In this document: positions 1 through 9,717 of the stretch, piece after piece
How the letters are laid out: every line of letters starts with the position of its first letter
Numbering within the stretch: the first letter of the stretch is position 1
Assembly: GCF_001899075.1 (NCBI RefSeq)
Contig: NZ_MKVA01000008.1
Span: 124,001-188,000, forward strand
Origin: Devosia sp. 67-54
Lineage (GTDB): Bacteria; Pseudomonadota; Alphaproteobacteria; Rhizobiales; Devosiaceae
Direction of reading: 5' to 3'
Length of the DNA stretch: 64,000 nt
Position numbers and translations under genes: made by a program
The notes under the pieces: generated by a model
Told to the model about the DNA's origin: nothing
The model's database searches: none
The model's input: the letters and a program-made list of their open reading frames with translations, nothing else

Positions 1-660
1 ATCAGCAAGGCCATCCTTGCCGAAGGCTACGGCCTGACCGAGGCCTCGCCGGTGGTCTGCTGCGCCGCATTGCGCGCGCCCAGCAAGCCGATGTCGATCG
101 GCCTGCCGGTGCCGGCGACCGACATCCGCTTCGTCGACATCGAGACCATGCAGCCGGCCAAGCTCGGCGAGCGCGGCGAGCTGCAGGTCAAGGGGCCGCA
201 GGTCATGCTCGGCTATTACGAGAACCCGGAGGCGACCCGGGACGCCTTCATGGACGGCTGGCTGCGCACCGGCGACGTCGGCTACATCGACGACGAGGGA
301 TATGTGTTCCTGGTCGACCGCATCAAGGACCTCATCATCTCGTCCGGCTTCAACGTCTATCCGCGCACCATCGAGGAGGCGCTGATCGCTCATCCGGCGG
401 TGGACGAGGCCAACGTCATCGGCGTGCACGACGACTATCGCGGCGAGGCCGCGGTGGCCTTCGTCAAGCTCAAGGCAGGCCAGACGATCGGCGAGGCCGA
501 GCTCAAGAAATTCATCGGCGAACGGCTCAACAAACTTGAAATGCCGCGCGAGATCATCTTCAAGGACCAGCTCCCGAAAACGCTCATCGGCAAGCTCAGC
601 AAGAAGGAGCTGCGCGAGGAGTACCAGGCGATGAAGGGGAAAAAGAGTGAACCGGCGTGA
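1..660 (+). CDS. Acyl-CoA ligase (AMP-forming), C-terminal part
   Basis: This is the last 219 codons of an adenylate-forming acyl-CoA ligase; the N-terminal half lies outside the window. Visible ANL-family motifs in order are GYGLTEASPV (start of the AMP-binding core), GWLRTGDVGY (ribose-binding Asp), DRIKDLIISSG (hinge) and the C-terminal GKLSKKELRE segment holding the catalytic lysine. The family joins a carboxylate to CoA through an acyl-AMP intermediate, typically for fatty-acid activation in the cytoplasm. The stop codon overlaps the start of a MerR-type regulator by 14 bp, so the two are probably co-transcribed. The exact chain-length preference cannot be read from this part. Confidence 0.9.
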   Translation: MSKAILAEGYGLTEASPVVCCAALRAPSKPMSIGLPVPATDIRFVDIETMQPAKLGERGELQVKGPQVMLGYYENPEATRDAFMDGWLRTGDVGYIDDEGYVFLVDRIKDLIISSGFNVYPRTIEEALIAHPAVDEANVIGVHDDYRGEAAVAFVKLKAGQTIGEAELKKFIGERLNKLEMPREIIFKDQLPKTLIGKLSKKELREEYQAMKGKKSEPA

Positions 661-1045
661 GAGCGAGACCCGCGACCTGTTTGCGATAGCCGACCTCGCC
701 CGCGAGTTCGGCATCTCCACCCGGGCCATCCGCTTTTACGAGAGCAAGGGCCTACTCACCCCCGAACGCGTCGGCTCGACCCGCGTCTTCCGCCGCCGCG
801 ACCGCGCCCGGCTGATCCTGATCCTGCGCGGCAAACGGCTGGGCTTTTCGCTGCGCGACATCTCCGACTATCTGAGCCTGTACGAGGCCGACCGCACGCA
901 GCGCGCGCAGGTGAGCCTGCTGCTCGACATGGTCGACCAGCGCACCCGGATGCTCGAGCAGCAGCTCAGCGATCTGCAGACCACGCTCGGCGAATTGCGC
1001 GAGATCAAGAAGCTCGCGACCGAGCGCCTGGCGCAGGCCGGCTAA
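647..1045 (+). CDS. MerR-family transcriptional regulator
   Basis: A 132-residue regulator with a GTG start that overlaps the acyl-CoA ligase gene by 14 bp. The N-terminal winged helix-turn-helix reads IADLAREFGISTRAIRFYES, a standard MerR recognition helix, and the C-terminal third is a helical dimerisation coiled coil. No cysteine cluster for metal binding is visible, so it is not of the CueR or ZntR kind. Size and coupling to acyl-CoA metabolism fit the LiuR-type MerR proteins that control branched-chain acyl-CoA catabolism in proteobacteria; that specific role is inference from the neighbour. It converges on the gene to its right, sharing a few bases at the stop codons. Confidence 0.85.
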   Translation: MNRRESETRDLFAIADLAREFGISTRAIRFYESKGLLTPERVGSTRVFRRRDRARLILILRGKRLGFSLRDISDYLSLYEADRTQRAQVSLLLDMVDQRTRMLEQQLSDLQTTLGELREIKKLATERLAQAG

Positions 1046-3249
1046 GCGACGCCCCGCATCGGCTGGCCCTGGTGCAGCTCCAGCCAGTCGGCGAAGCCGG
1101 CGGGCGGCATGGCCTCGCCGAACAGATAGCCCTGCAGCACGTCGCAGCCCAGCGCTTCGAGGAACCGCCGCTGCGCCAGCGTCTCGACGCCCTCGGCGAC
1201 GACCCTGAGCTTGAGGCTTTCGCCGATGCGGATCACGGCGGTGACCAGCGTGCGCGCCGCCTCGCTGTCCTCGATATTGGCCATGAAGCTGCGGTCGATC
1301 TTCAGCTCCTTGACCGGCAGCCGCGCCAGATGGCTGAGGCTCGAATAGCCGGTGCCGAAATCGTCCATCGACAGCACCACGCCCATGTCGCGCAGCATGG
1401 TGGCGTTGGCGGCGGCGGCGGGCGACGACCCCATCATCACGCTCTCGGTGATTTCGATGGTCAGCCGCTGCGGCGCGATGCGGCTCGCCGCCAGCGCCCG
1501 GCTGACCAGATCGGGGAACGCCGGGTTGCCGAACTGGATGGCCGAGATGTTGACCGCGAGCTGCGGCACGTCGTGGCCGTCATCGTCCCAGCGGCGAAGC
1601 TGGCTCAGGGCCTCGAACAGGCAGAATTCGCCGATCGCTTCGATCAGCCCGCAATCTTCGGCCAGCGGAATGAAGCGGGTCGGCGGAATGATGCCCAGCG
1701 CCGGATGCTGCCAGCGCGCCAGCGCCTCGACGCCGGCGACGGCGCCGCTGCGCGCATCGATCTGCGGCTGGTAGGCGAGCCGCAGCTGGCGCGTCGCCAC
1801 GGCGTCGCGCAGCAGGGCTCCGAGCAGCAACCGGTCCTGCGCCTTGCGGTTCATCTCGGCATCGAAGAAGCGGTAGGTGCCGCGCCCTTCGGCCTTGGCG
1901 ACGTACATCGCCGTGTCGGCGTTGCGCAGCAGCGTCGCCGCGTCGCGCCCGTCTTCGGGGCAGAGCGTGATGCCGATGCTGGCCGAGGCCGGCAGCGACA
2001 CGCCGTCGACGATCACCGGCTCGCTCAGCTTTTCGAGCAGCACTTCGGCCACCGCACGCGCCCGGGGCGCATCGGCACCCGCCAGCACGATGACGAACTC
2101 GTCGCCGCCATGCCGCGCCACGATGTCCTCGGGCCACACCACCGCCTCGAGCCGCTCGGCGATCTCATTGAGGAAGGAATCGCCAATGGCGTGGCCGAGC
2201 GTGTCGTTGACGTCCTTGAAGTGGTCGATGTCGATGAACACCAGCGCCGCCTGCGGGTCGGCCGCCTGGTCGAAGCGGCGCTCCATCTCCTCGCGCAGCT
2301 TGGCGCGGTTGGGCAGGCCCGTCAGCCCGTCGTAATAGGCAAGGCGCGCAATGCTCTCCTTGCTCGCGTGGCGCTCGAGCGCGAGGATGCAAAGCTGCAC
2401 GCAGGCGTCGACCACCTGCTGATGCCAGGCATCGGGGCCGCGCTTGTCGCGGAAGTAGAAGGCGAAGGTGCCGGCCACCCGACCGGTCTTGAGCTTAATC
2501 GGGCTCGACCAGCAGGCGACGAGCCCGAGCGGCAGCGGCATTTGCTTGTACTCGGCCCAGAGCGGATCGGTCGCGATGTCGACCACCGTCACCGCTTCGC
2601 CGCGCCACGCACAGGTGCCGCACGAGCCGGTGGACGGTCCGACCGCCAGGCCGTCGACCGCCTGCGCGTAATAGTCGGGCAGCGACGGCGCCGCCAGCGG
2701 ACGCAGGCGCTGGTCCTGGTCGACCGCCAGCACGGTGCAGACGATCTCGGGGAACATGGTCTCGACGCGCTCGCAGATCAGCGTCATCACCCCTTCGAGC
2801 GGCATCTCCTGCGCCACCGCTTCCAGCACGTCGCGCTGCAGGCTCTGGATGTGACGCAGCTCGGTGGTGTTCTCGAGAAAGCCGATGAGGTGATCGCACT
2901 GCCCGTCATCGCCCATGATCGGGCGCAGGACCATGGTCAGCCACAGCTCCTGGCCGAAACGATCGTAGGTGCGCACCTCCTCGCGCACGGTGCGGCCGCG
3001 GGAGAGATCGGCCCACAGCCGCTCGTAGTCGACATTGCCGTAGCGGGCGCTGCCCAGGACGTCGCGGGCGCGCCGGCCATAGACCTCGTGCGGCTCCCAG
3101 CCGAGGATGTCGGTGAAGGTGCGGTTGACGAAGATGATCCTGGCCGCATCGTCAGTGACGTAGATGGCCGAATTCGACTCGTTCACCGCCAGCTCGATCG
3201 CCTCGAGCCGGCGTGCCTCGTTCCCGTCGATCGCCCGGTTCACATCCAT
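1042..3249 (-). CDS. PAS-GAF-GGDEF-EAL cyclic-di-GMP signalling protein
   Basis: About 735 residues from the ATG at 3249; a longer frame upstream exists but looks non-coding. Domain order is a PAS domain near the N-terminus (IYVTDDAARIIFVNRTF), a GAF-like sensor in the middle (with a Cys-containing SCGTCAWRGEAV stretch), a diguanylate cyclase domain with an intact GGDEF motif (RHGGDEFVIVL) and a C-terminal phosphodiesterase domain with intact EAL signature (VEALARW) and the metal-site loop DDFGTGYSSL. Both catalytic motifs are preserved, so it could make and break cyclic-di-GMP, with net direction set by the sensors. No membrane segment is seen, so it is probably cytoplasmic. Confidence 0.9.
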   Translation of the reverse strand: MDVNRAIDGNEARRLEAIELAVNESNSAIYVTDDAARIIFVNRTFTDILGWEPHEVYGRRARDVLGSARYGNVDYERLWADLSRGRTVREEVRTYDRFGQELWLTMVLRPIMGDDGQCDHLIGFLENTTELRHIQSLQRDVLEAVAQEMPLEGVMTLICERVETMFPEIVCTVLAVDQDQRLRPLAAPSLPDYYAQAVDGLAVGPSTGSCGTCAWRGEAVTVVDIATDPLWAEYKQMPLPLGLVACWSSPIKLKTGRVAGTFAFYFRDKRGPDAWHQQVVDACVQLCILALERHASKESIARLAYYDGLTGLPNRAKLREEMERRFDQAADPQAALVFIDIDHFKDVNDTLGHAIGDSFLNEIAERLEAVVWPEDIVARHGGDEFVIVLAGADAPRARAVAEVLLEKLSEPVIVDGVSLPASASIGITLCPEDGRDAATLLRNADTAMYVAKAEGRGTYRFFDAEMNRKAQDRLLLGALLRDAVATRQLRLAYQPQIDARSGAVAGVEALARWQHPALGIIPPTRFIPLAEDCGLIEAIGEFCLFEALSQLRRWDDDGHDVPQLAVNISAIQFGNPAFPDLVSRALAASRIAPQRLTIEITESVMMGSSPAAAANATMLRDMGVVLSMDDFGTGYSSLSHLARLPVKELKIDRSFMANIEDSEAARTLVTAVIRIGESLKLRVVAEGVETLAQRRFLEALGCDVLQGYLFGEAMPPAGFADWLELHQGQPMRGVA

Positions 3250-3394
3250 GCGGCCCCGACGCGCCGAAGCGCGCCTTCCAAGTGCGGCCGAGTAGGCGAC
3301 GGGGAGGGTAAACAATTGCATTACCGGGGCAGCCCAATGGGGTTCAAACTGCCGCAAAACCACAGGATGGTTGCAGAAACCTTGCAGCCCCGCT

Positions 3395-3658
3395 TTATTT
3401 CGGCTTGCCGCGCGACCTGACATTCGTTGTCATCGGGCTCGGCTTCTTCGGCCGCACCCACCCCCTGGGCGGCGCAGCGACCGGAATGTTGGTGCCGAGG
3501 CCCATCTGCCCCGGCGGCGGCTTGCGAACCGCCGGCCCCTTGAGCTGCTCGATGTCGTTGCGCAGCGCCGCCGCCCGCTCGAAATCCTCGGCGGCCGCCG
3601 CCTCGGCCATCTGCCGGGTCAGCTCGTCGATCTTCTTCTGGATGGATTGCGACGACAT
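3395..3658 (-). CDS. UvrB/UvrC-motif small protein
   Basis: An 87-residue protein whose N-terminal half is a UvrB/UvrC-type helical hairpin (EDFERAAALRNDIEQLKG). The C-terminal half is proline- and lysine-rich and probably flexible. Its ATG overlaps the stop of the upstream DNA ligase gene in a TGATG junction, showing translational coupling. The UVR motif in UvrB and UvrC mediates protein contact during nucleotide excision repair; a free-standing UVR protein next to a ligase and a nuclease suggests a repair accessory, but the function of this small family member is inference. Confidence 0.8.
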   Translation of the reverse strand: MSSQSIQKKIDELTRQMAEAAAAEDFERAAALRNDIEQLKGPAVRKPPPGQMGLGTNIPVAAPPRGWVRPKKPSPMTTNVRSRGKPK

Positions 3659-5235
3659 CAGGTGGCCTCCACGAAAATCTGCATGTCGGCGAGCGTCGCC
3701 GCCTCCGCCGCCGGCTTGTCCCAGCGGATGCGGCTGATGCGCGGAAAGCGCAGCGCCACCCCGGATTTGTGCCGGCTCGAGCGCTGCGCGCTGTCGAATG
3801 CCACCTCGAACACCAGCTCCTTCTTCACCTCGCGCACCGGGCCGAAGGCCTGCACCGTGTTGTTGCGCACCCATCTGTCGAGGTGCTTCAGTTCCTCGTC
3901 GGTGAAGCCGAAATACGCCTTGCCGATGGGCACGATCTCGTTGCCGGCCCAGACGCCGAACGTGTAGTCGGAATAGAACGAGCTTCGCTTGCCGTGCCCG
4001 CGCTGCGCATACATCAGGATGGCGTCGACCACGTTGGGGTCGCGCTTCCATTTGAACCACAGCCCCTTGGGCCGGCCCGGCACGTAGGGCGAGCTCCTGA
4101 GCTTGAGCATGACGCCTTCGTGTCCGTGCTCGGCGGCGCCGCGCCGGCGCAGCTCGGCCAGCTGCTCCCAATCGGCGAACGGCAGGATTTCGGACACGTC
4201 CATGCGCGTCTGCGGATGCCGCGCGAACCAGGCTTCGAGACGGCGGCGGCGCTCGCTCCAGGGCAGCGTGCGGATGTCGTCGCTGCCGTCGAACAGCATG
4301 TCGTAGACGCGCACGAAGGCGGGAAACTCGTCCAGCAGCCTTGGCGTCGCCACCTTGCGGTTGAGCCGCTGCTGCAGATCGTTGAACGGCGCCGCCTCGA
4401 ACGCGCGCCCCACCAGCAGCTCGCCGTCGAGCACGCCTTCGCCGAAGACGTTGTCGACGAGGTCGGGGAATGCCGTGGCGATGTCGTCGCCGGTGCGCGA
4501 GAACAGCGACGCCCGGCCCCGCCCGAGGATGAGCTGCACGCGGATGCCGTCCCATTTCCACTCGGCCGAGAACTCGGCCGGATCGAGCACCGCCAGATCC
4601 TTCGCCTCGTCGATGGGATTGGAGAGCATCAGCGGATGAAAGCGCGAGGCGTGGTCGACATCGGGCCGCGGAGCGGTGCCGTCGAGCCAGGCGAAGAGCT
4701 CGGCATAGGGCATGTCGAGCCCGTGCCAGATCTCCTCGAGCTGCTGCAATTCCTTGCCGCTCATCTCCGCCAGCGCCGTCTTGGCGAGGCGAGCATTGAC
4801 GCCGATGCGCAGGGCGCCGGTCGCGAGCTTCACCAGCGCCCAGCGCTCGTTGATCGCGGCGCGGGTGAGCAGCGAGGCGATCAGCTTCGACAGCTCGGAT
4901 TTCGAGGTGGTGTTGAACAGCTCGATCAGCTCGGTGAGCGACGGCAGGTCCTGCTGCGCGCCATGGTGCGGCCAGATCAGCGCGATGGTCTCGCCCAGGT
5001 CGCCGACATAGTCGTAGCTGAGCGCGAACAGGTGCGGGTCGACCTCGGCGGTGACCACCTCGCGCAGCACCGCCGGCTTGACGTTCTTGAAGGTCAGCGC
5101 CCCGGTGAGGATGGCGAGCGCGTAGCCGCGGTCGGGGTCCGGGGTCGAGGCGAAATACTGCATCATCGCCTCGAGCTTGCGGTTGCGCGACGGGGTGAGC
5201 GCCAGGAGCTCGAGCAATTGCGCGAATTTCTTCAT
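3658..5235 (-). CDS. ATP-dependent DNA ligase
   Basis: A 525-residue ATP-dependent DNA ligase. The catalytic lysine lies in motif I, EWKWDGIR (KxDG form), with motif III near VRVYDMLFDG and motifs IV-V near GHEGVMLKL and GLWFKWKR. An N-terminal helical DNA-binding domain precedes the nucleotidyltransferase and OB-fold domains. It seals nicks via a ligase-AMP intermediate. The ATG at 5235 was chosen because it overlaps the upstream nuclease gene by 4 bp, giving the usual coupled order nuclease-ligase. Such ligases in alphaproteobacteria act in repair beside the essential NAD-dependent enzyme. Confidence 0.93.
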   Translation of the reverse strand: MKKFAQLLELLALTPSRNRKLEAMMQYFASTPDPDRGYALAILTGALTFKNVKPAVLREVVTAEVDPHLFALSYDYVGDLGETIALIWPHHGAQQDLPSLTELIELFNTTSKSELSKLIASLLTRAAINERWALVKLATGALRIGVNARLAKTALAEMSGKELQQLEEIWHGLDMPYAELFAWLDGTAPRPDVDHASRFHPLMLSNPIDEAKDLAVLDPAEFSAEWKWDGIRVQLILGRGRASLFSRTGDDIATAFPDLVDNVFGEGVLDGELLVGRAFEAAPFNDLQQRLNRKVATPRLLDEFPAFVRVYDMLFDGSDDIRTLPWSERRRRLEAWFARHPQTRMDVSEILPFADWEQLAELRRRGAAEHGHEGVMLKLRSSPYVPGRPKGLWFKWKRDPNVVDAILMYAQRGHGKRSSFYSDYTFGVWAGNEIVPIGKAYFGFTDEELKHLDRWVRNNTVQAFGPVREVKKELVFEVAFDSAQRSSRHKSGVALRFPRISRIRWDKPAAEAATLADMQIFVEAT

Positions 5236-6242
5236 TCGCCCTCGAGCTCGCTGTCTTCGTACGCCTCGATGCGCAGCGGCTCGGCGGCCAGCCCCTGCTG
5301 CTGGCTCCAATAGACCAGCGCGTCCTCGCGTCCATGCGTGACCCAGACGGTCGCGGCGCCGGTCCCGGTGATGGTGTCGCGCAGCTCGTTCCAGTCGGCA
5401 TGGTCGGAGATCACCAGCGGCAGCTCGACGCCGGACTGCCGGGCGCGCTGCTTGACGCTCATCCAGCCCGAGGCGACGGCCAGCACCGGATCGGGCAGCC
5501 GCCGCGACCAGCGGTCCTTGATCGCCGAGGGCGGGGCGATGACCACCTGCCCCGCGAGCTCGGCCTTGGGCACGTCCAGCGACGGCCTGAGCTCGCCCAG
5601 CGCGATGCCGCGTTCGGCATAGAGCTGGCACAGCCGGATCATGGCGCCGTGCAGGTAGATCGGCGCGTCGTAGCCGGATTGCCTGAGCAGCGAGATGACG
5701 CGCTGCGCCTTGCCTAGCGCGTAGCAGCCGATGACGTGGGCGCGCTCGGGGAAGGCCGCGATGGAGCGCAGCAGGCGGGCGATCTCGTCGGCGGGCCTTG
5801 GATGCTGGAACACCGGCAGCCCGAACGTCGCCTCGGTGACCAGCAGGTCGCAGCGGACGAGCTCGAAGGGCTGCGCCGTACGATCCTCGAGCCGCTTGTA
5901 GTCGCCGGTGACGACGATGCGCTGGCCGCGATGCTCGAGCAGCACCTGCGCCGAGCCGAGGATGTGGCCGGCCGGATGCAGGCTGATCGTGACGCCGTCG
6001 ACGTCGCGCCGTTCGCCATAGGGCAGCGGCTCCCAGCGCCCGGCGGCGTCGGCGCCGTAGCGCGTCTGCATGATGGCGATGGTGTCGGGCGTCGCCAGCA
6101 CCGCGCCATGGCCCGAGCGCGCATGGTCGGCATGGCCGTGCGTGATGATGGCCCGCGCCTGCGGCTGCGGCGGATCGATATAGAGGCCGTTGGGCGCGAT
6201 GCGCAGATCGCGGGTGAGGAAGGGCTCCATGGTGCCGATCAT
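5232..6242 (-). CDS. Ligase-associated DNA exonuclease, metallo-beta-lactamase fold
   Basis: About 336 residues (ATG 6242, or 332 from ATG 6230). The metallo-beta-lactamase signature THGHADHA gives the HxHxDH metal ligands, followed by HPAGHILGSA and TGDYK, typical of the Snm1/beta-CASP-like nucleases found beside bacterial ATP-dependent ligases. The C-terminal region contains ISDHADW. It overlaps the ligase start by 4 bp. The pair is thought to process and seal damaged ends. The frame continues far upstream of 6242, but that extension is proline/arginine-rich and looks like open noncoding sequence. Confidence 0.9.
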   Translation of the reverse strand: MIGTMEPFLTRDLRIAPNGLYIDPPQPQARAIITHGHADHARSGHGAVLATPDTIAIMQTRYGADAAGRWEPLPYGERRDVDGVTISLHPAGHILGSAQVLLEHRGQRIVVTGDYKRLEDRTAQPFELVRCDLLVTEATFGLPVFQHPRPADEIARLLRSIAAFPERAHVIGCYALGKAQRVISLLRQSGYDAPIYLHGAMIRLCQLYAERGIALGELRPSLDVPKAELAGQVVIAPPSAIKDRWSRRLPDPVLAVASGWMSVKQRARQSGVELPLVISDHADWNELRDTITGTGAATVWVTHGREDALVYWSQQQGLAAEPLRIEAYEDSELEGE

Positions 6243-6721
6243 AACGCGAGGGAGCGGAGGGCGGTTCACCTTTCTTGCGGGCAGCGCGAGACGTCCGACG
6301 ACCCTCGGGCCTCGGGTGTTACCCTGCCGCGGCGCAAGCGGGGCCGCGGACGGAGGGCGCCGGGCGCCTCCGGATATGAAACTGAGTGCGAGGCACCCAG
6401 CGCACACTCCGCGGCGGGATTTTGGGAACAGTCGGGCGGGAGGGCGGCCGGCTTGCCGGTTGCGCGACAGGGGCATCAGATGCCCTCGCCGGCCGGTGCC
6501 GACCCACCCCGCGACCCGAAGGCTGGACCCGGAGCAGCGCGACCGCCACTCCACCCGCCCCGTCCACCCGGCCCCTCGTCAGAGCCCCGCGGTCATGCGG
6601 TGGACGGTAGCCGCAATATACGCCCCGCCGCGAAGGGGGTGGACGCGGAAACACGAAACGGGGCGCAAGCCATTGATGCGACTGCGAGAGGCGCGGGGAC
6701 AGGACTGCCGGCCACGCCGCC
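6243..6721. other. Gene-free interval of 479 bp
   Basis: Between the nuclease gene and the M16 protease gene there is no convincing gene. Frames are open on both strands because the sequence is very GC-rich, but the translations are arginine- and proline-rich with no domain and no ribosome-binding site. I looked for RNase P RNA, tmRNA and 4.5S RNA landmarks and did not find them. The interval may hold the nuclease-ligase promoter. Confidence 0.5.
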
Positions 6722-9634
6722 TTACAGCACCCGCGTCACCGCCAGGAAGCCGCCGCGGTCGTCGTTGGCGGCTTTGATGGCGGCGGCGGAGCCGAGGACG
6801 GCGACCTGACCGGTGCGCGCCACCTGCGCCAGCACGTCGCCGAAGCGCCTGAAATCGGCGGCAGTAGCGCCGAGGATTTCGTCGCGGCGCTGCTGGCGGT
6901 TGGCGTCGGTGTTGCCGGTGAGCTCCCACATCAGCGAGATGTAGCCCTTGGCGTCGGGCAGCCGGTAGGTGTCGATGGCGCCGATGGCGCCGATGATCGA
7001 GCGCACCAGGTCCTGCTCGCCGACGCCGGCCGCGAGGAAGGCCGCCGCCTGGTCGTAGGCATCGAGCGTCGCCAGCAGATTGGGGTCGCGGTAGGAGGTG
7101 AAGGCGAAGCCGCCCGAGAACGGATCGAAGCTCGAGCTGCCGCCATAGGCGCCGCCCTGTACGCGCACCTTGTCCCACAGATAGGTGGTGTTGAGGTGGC
7201 GCAGCGCCACCGCCGTGGCGCCGCTGTGCACATAGCCCAGATCGTAGAGATTGGCGCCCTTGGCGACGAAATTGACCTGGCCGGGAAAGGTGAGCCCCTC
7301 CGATTTCGGCGTCGCCACCGGCCAGTCCTGCACCGCGCCGGCGGCGGCGGGAAGGCTGGCAACGAAGGCGGCGAGCTGCGGCTCGAGCCCGGCCCAGATG
7401 CCGGCATCGGTGGTGACGTTGACCACCATCGATTTGCGGTCGATCAGCAGGTCGCGCAGCCGGTAGAGCGCCGCTTCAACCGACGCCCAGTCGCTGTCGA
7501 CGCGCTGGATCAGCTCGCGCAGGAAGAACAGATAGGTGATGCCGCTCGAGGCCTCGTTGGCCCACGCCGCCGGATTCATCGCCGCCCCCAGCCGCGACGC
7601 CGCGAGGCCGTTGCCGCGCCCGGCGAGCGAGGATTCGAACCCGGCCTTTTCCTCGAGCAGCATCTGCTTGATGCGCTCGCGGTTGTCGAGCCGCGCGCCG
7701 GTGAGCACGTCGGTGATGATGCTGAGCAGCTCCGCCGCCTTGTCGGGCACCGCCTTGCCGCGGACGAAGAACCACGCCGCGGTGGTCCTGGTGTCGCGCA
7801 TGGTGCCGATCGAGCGGCTGGCGCCGACGCCGCCGGTGGAGCGGCCGATGCGCTGCATCAGCGACACGAAATCTTCCTTCGCCGTGCCCGTCTGGAACAG
7901 CGCGCGCGAAAAGATCGACAGATACGGCACGAGCTCGGCCGGGATGCGGCGGAGGTCGAAGCCGAGATCGAGATAGATCACGCCATTGGTGGGCAGCAGA
8001 TGCGTGTAGAGCCGCGCCCCGGCCAGGCTGCCGCGCTCGATCGGGATCGGCTTGTTGGAGCGGTCGAGATCGGCAAGGCCGAGCGAGGGAATCCTGGCCA
8101 GCGCCGCCGGCGGATCGGGCTCTTCCTGCAGCGCCTTGAGCCGGGCGGTCATTTCGACCACATCCTCGCGCTCGTCCTCGTCCATGTCGGCGGCCGCCGC
8201 GTCGAGCCGGGCCCGCTCCTCGGCCACGTCCTCGGCGGCGAGGTCGGGATCGGCCTTGAGCAGCACGGTGACGCGATGCCGGTTGTCGACCAAGAGCGTC
8301 TGGATCAGCGTTTCGAACAACCGCTCGCCGGCCGCCACCTTGCCCTTCACCGCCGCGAGCGGCGTTTCGTAATGCAGCGCCTCAAACGGATCGCCGCCAT
8401 GCAGCCAGTTGCGCATGGTGCGGAACATCAGCGCCATGCCGCGCGGGAAGGAGCCGGTGTTGTTCTCGCGCAGCGCGAACTCGAACGAGTTCATCGAGGC
8501 TTCGACGGTGAGCGGATCGAGCCCGTCGCGGGCGAGCGCCGCGAGCGTATCGAGCACCAGCGCCTCGACCTTGCCGCCATCGGCCTCGTCGATGCCCTTC
8601 ATGCCGACGGTGAAATAGGGCTGCCGCAGATCGTCGGCGAGGCCGGAGCCGGTCAGCCCCTCGCCCAGTCCGGATTCGGTCAGCGCCTTGCGCAGCGGCG
8701 AGGCCGGCGTGCCGAGCAGGATGTGCTCGAGCACGCTGAGCGCGATGACGGTTTCGGGGCTCTCGAGCTCGTCGAGCATCCAGTTGACCTGCACCATGCC
8801 GGTCTTCTTGCCGGGTTCGGCATCGCTCGCCGCGTAGCGCGATTCGATGTGGCGCGGCGCGCTCCAGCGCGGTTGCAGCCGCACCTCGGCATCGATCGGC
8901 GCCGCCTCGAACTGGCTGAGATAGGCGTCGAGCAGCTCCAGCCGGCGGTCGGCCGGATCGTCGCCATAGAACATGATTTTGCTGTTCGACGGATGGTAGA
9001 AGCGGCGGTGGAAATTCTTGAAATAGCTGTAGGTGAGGTCGGGGATGGCCTTGGGGTCGCCGCCCGAATTGACGCCATAGGCGTTGTCGGGGAACAGCGC
9101 CTGCTGGCTGAGCTTGCCCAGCACGGCGGCGGGCGACGAATAGGCGCCCTTCATCTCGTTGAACACCACGCCCTTGAACGCCAGCGGCATCTGCGTGCCG
9201 TCGGCCTCGTAGTGCCAGCCCTCCTGCCGGAACGTGTCCTCCGAGATCAGCGGGAAGAACACCGCGTCGAGATAGACGTCGACGAGGTTGTAGAAGTCCT
9301 GCAAATTCTGCGACGCCACCGGATAGGCGGTCTTGTCGGGAAAGGTCATGGCGTTGAGGAAGGTCTGCATCGAGCTCTTGAGCAGCTCGACGAACGGCTT
9401 CTTCACCGGATATTTGCGGCTGCCGCACAGCACCGAATGTTCGAGGATGTGCGCGACGCCGGTCGAATCCTCGGGTGGCGTCTTGAAGGTGATGCCGAAC
9501 ACCTTGTTCTCGTCGTCGTTGACGAAGCTCAGCACCTCGGCGCCGGTCTTCTTGTGGCGGTAGAGGCGGACTTCGGAAGCGATTTCGGGGATCGTCTCGT
9601 CGCGGACGAGGTCGAAGGCGGCATGCACGGACAT
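6722..9634 (-). CDS. M16C-family zinc protease (presequence-protease type)
   Basis: A 970-residue insulinase-superfamily protease. The inverted zinc motif HxxEH is visible as HILEH about 70 residues in (VAHILEHSVLCGSRKYP), with the distal zinc-ligand glutamate region near FNEMKGAYSS. Length and the second, catalytically inactive half (ending with RVQGGAYGGSS) match the PreP/M16C group that degrades unfolded peptides in a closed chamber. No signal peptide is seen, so it should be cytoplasmic. The ATG at 9634 was chosen because residues after it match the family start; upstream sequence in the same frame is a shadow of the aldo/keto reductase gene. Confidence 0.92.
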   Translation of the reverse strand: MSVHAAFDLVRDETIPEIASEVRLYRHKKTGAEVLSFVNDDENKVFGITFKTPPEDSTGVAHILEHSVLCGSRKYPVKKPFVELLKSSMQTFLNAMTFPDKTAYPVASQNLQDFYNLVDVYLDAVFFPLISEDTFRQEGWHYEADGTQMPLAFKGVVFNEMKGAYSSPAAVLGKLSQQALFPDNAYGVNSGGDPKAIPDLTYSYFKNFHRRFYHPSNSKIMFYGDDPADRRLELLDAYLSQFEAAPIDAEVRLQPRWSAPRHIESRYAASDAEPGKKTGMVQVNWMLDELESPETVIALSVLEHILLGTPASPLRKALTESGLGEGLTGSGLADDLRQPYFTVGMKGIDEADGGKVEALVLDTLAALARDGLDPLTVEASMNSFEFALRENNTGSFPRGMALMFRTMRNWLHGGDPFEALHYETPLAAVKGKVAAGERLFETLIQTLLVDNRHRVTVLLKADPDLAAEDVAEERARLDAAAADMDEDEREDVVEMTARLKALQEEPDPPAALARIPSLGLADLDRSNKPIPIERGSLAGARLYTHLLPTNGVIYLDLGFDLRRIPAELVPYLSIFSRALFQTGTAKEDFVSLMQRIGRSTGGVGASRSIGTMRDTRTTAAWFFVRGKAVPDKAAELLSIITDVLTGARLDNRERIKQMLLEEKAGFESSLAGRGNGLAASRLGAAMNPAAWANEASSGITYLFFLRELIQRVDSDWASVEAALYRLRDLLIDRKSMVVNVTTDAGIWAGLEPQLAAFVASLPAAAGAVQDWPVATPKSEGLTFPGQVNFVAKGANLYDLGYVHSGATAVALRHLNTTYLWDKVRVQGGAYGGSSSFDPFSGGFAFTSYRDPNLLATLDAYDQAAAFLAAGVGEQDLVRSIIGAIGAIDTYRLPDAKGYISLMWELTGNTDANRQQRRDEILGATAADFRRFGDVLAQVARTGQVAVLGSAAAIKAANDDRGGFLAVTRVL

Positions 9635-9717
9635 GTGGAGCACTCGGGAGGAGGGTGCATCCAATCTAGGTGCTGCGGCCGGGCATTGGAAGGGCGGTCG
9701 AGAGGCTGTGAGAGGGC

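Noticed and set aside
1072-3420. Long plus-strand frame of 782 codons opposite the GGDEF-EAL gene
   Set aside because: Arg/His/Gln-rich with no domain, exactly antisense to a clear gene; a shadow caused by high GC.
6243-6721. Possible structured RNA (RNase P, tmRNA) in the 479-bp gap
   Set aside because: None of the conserved landmarks of these RNAs could be found on either strand.
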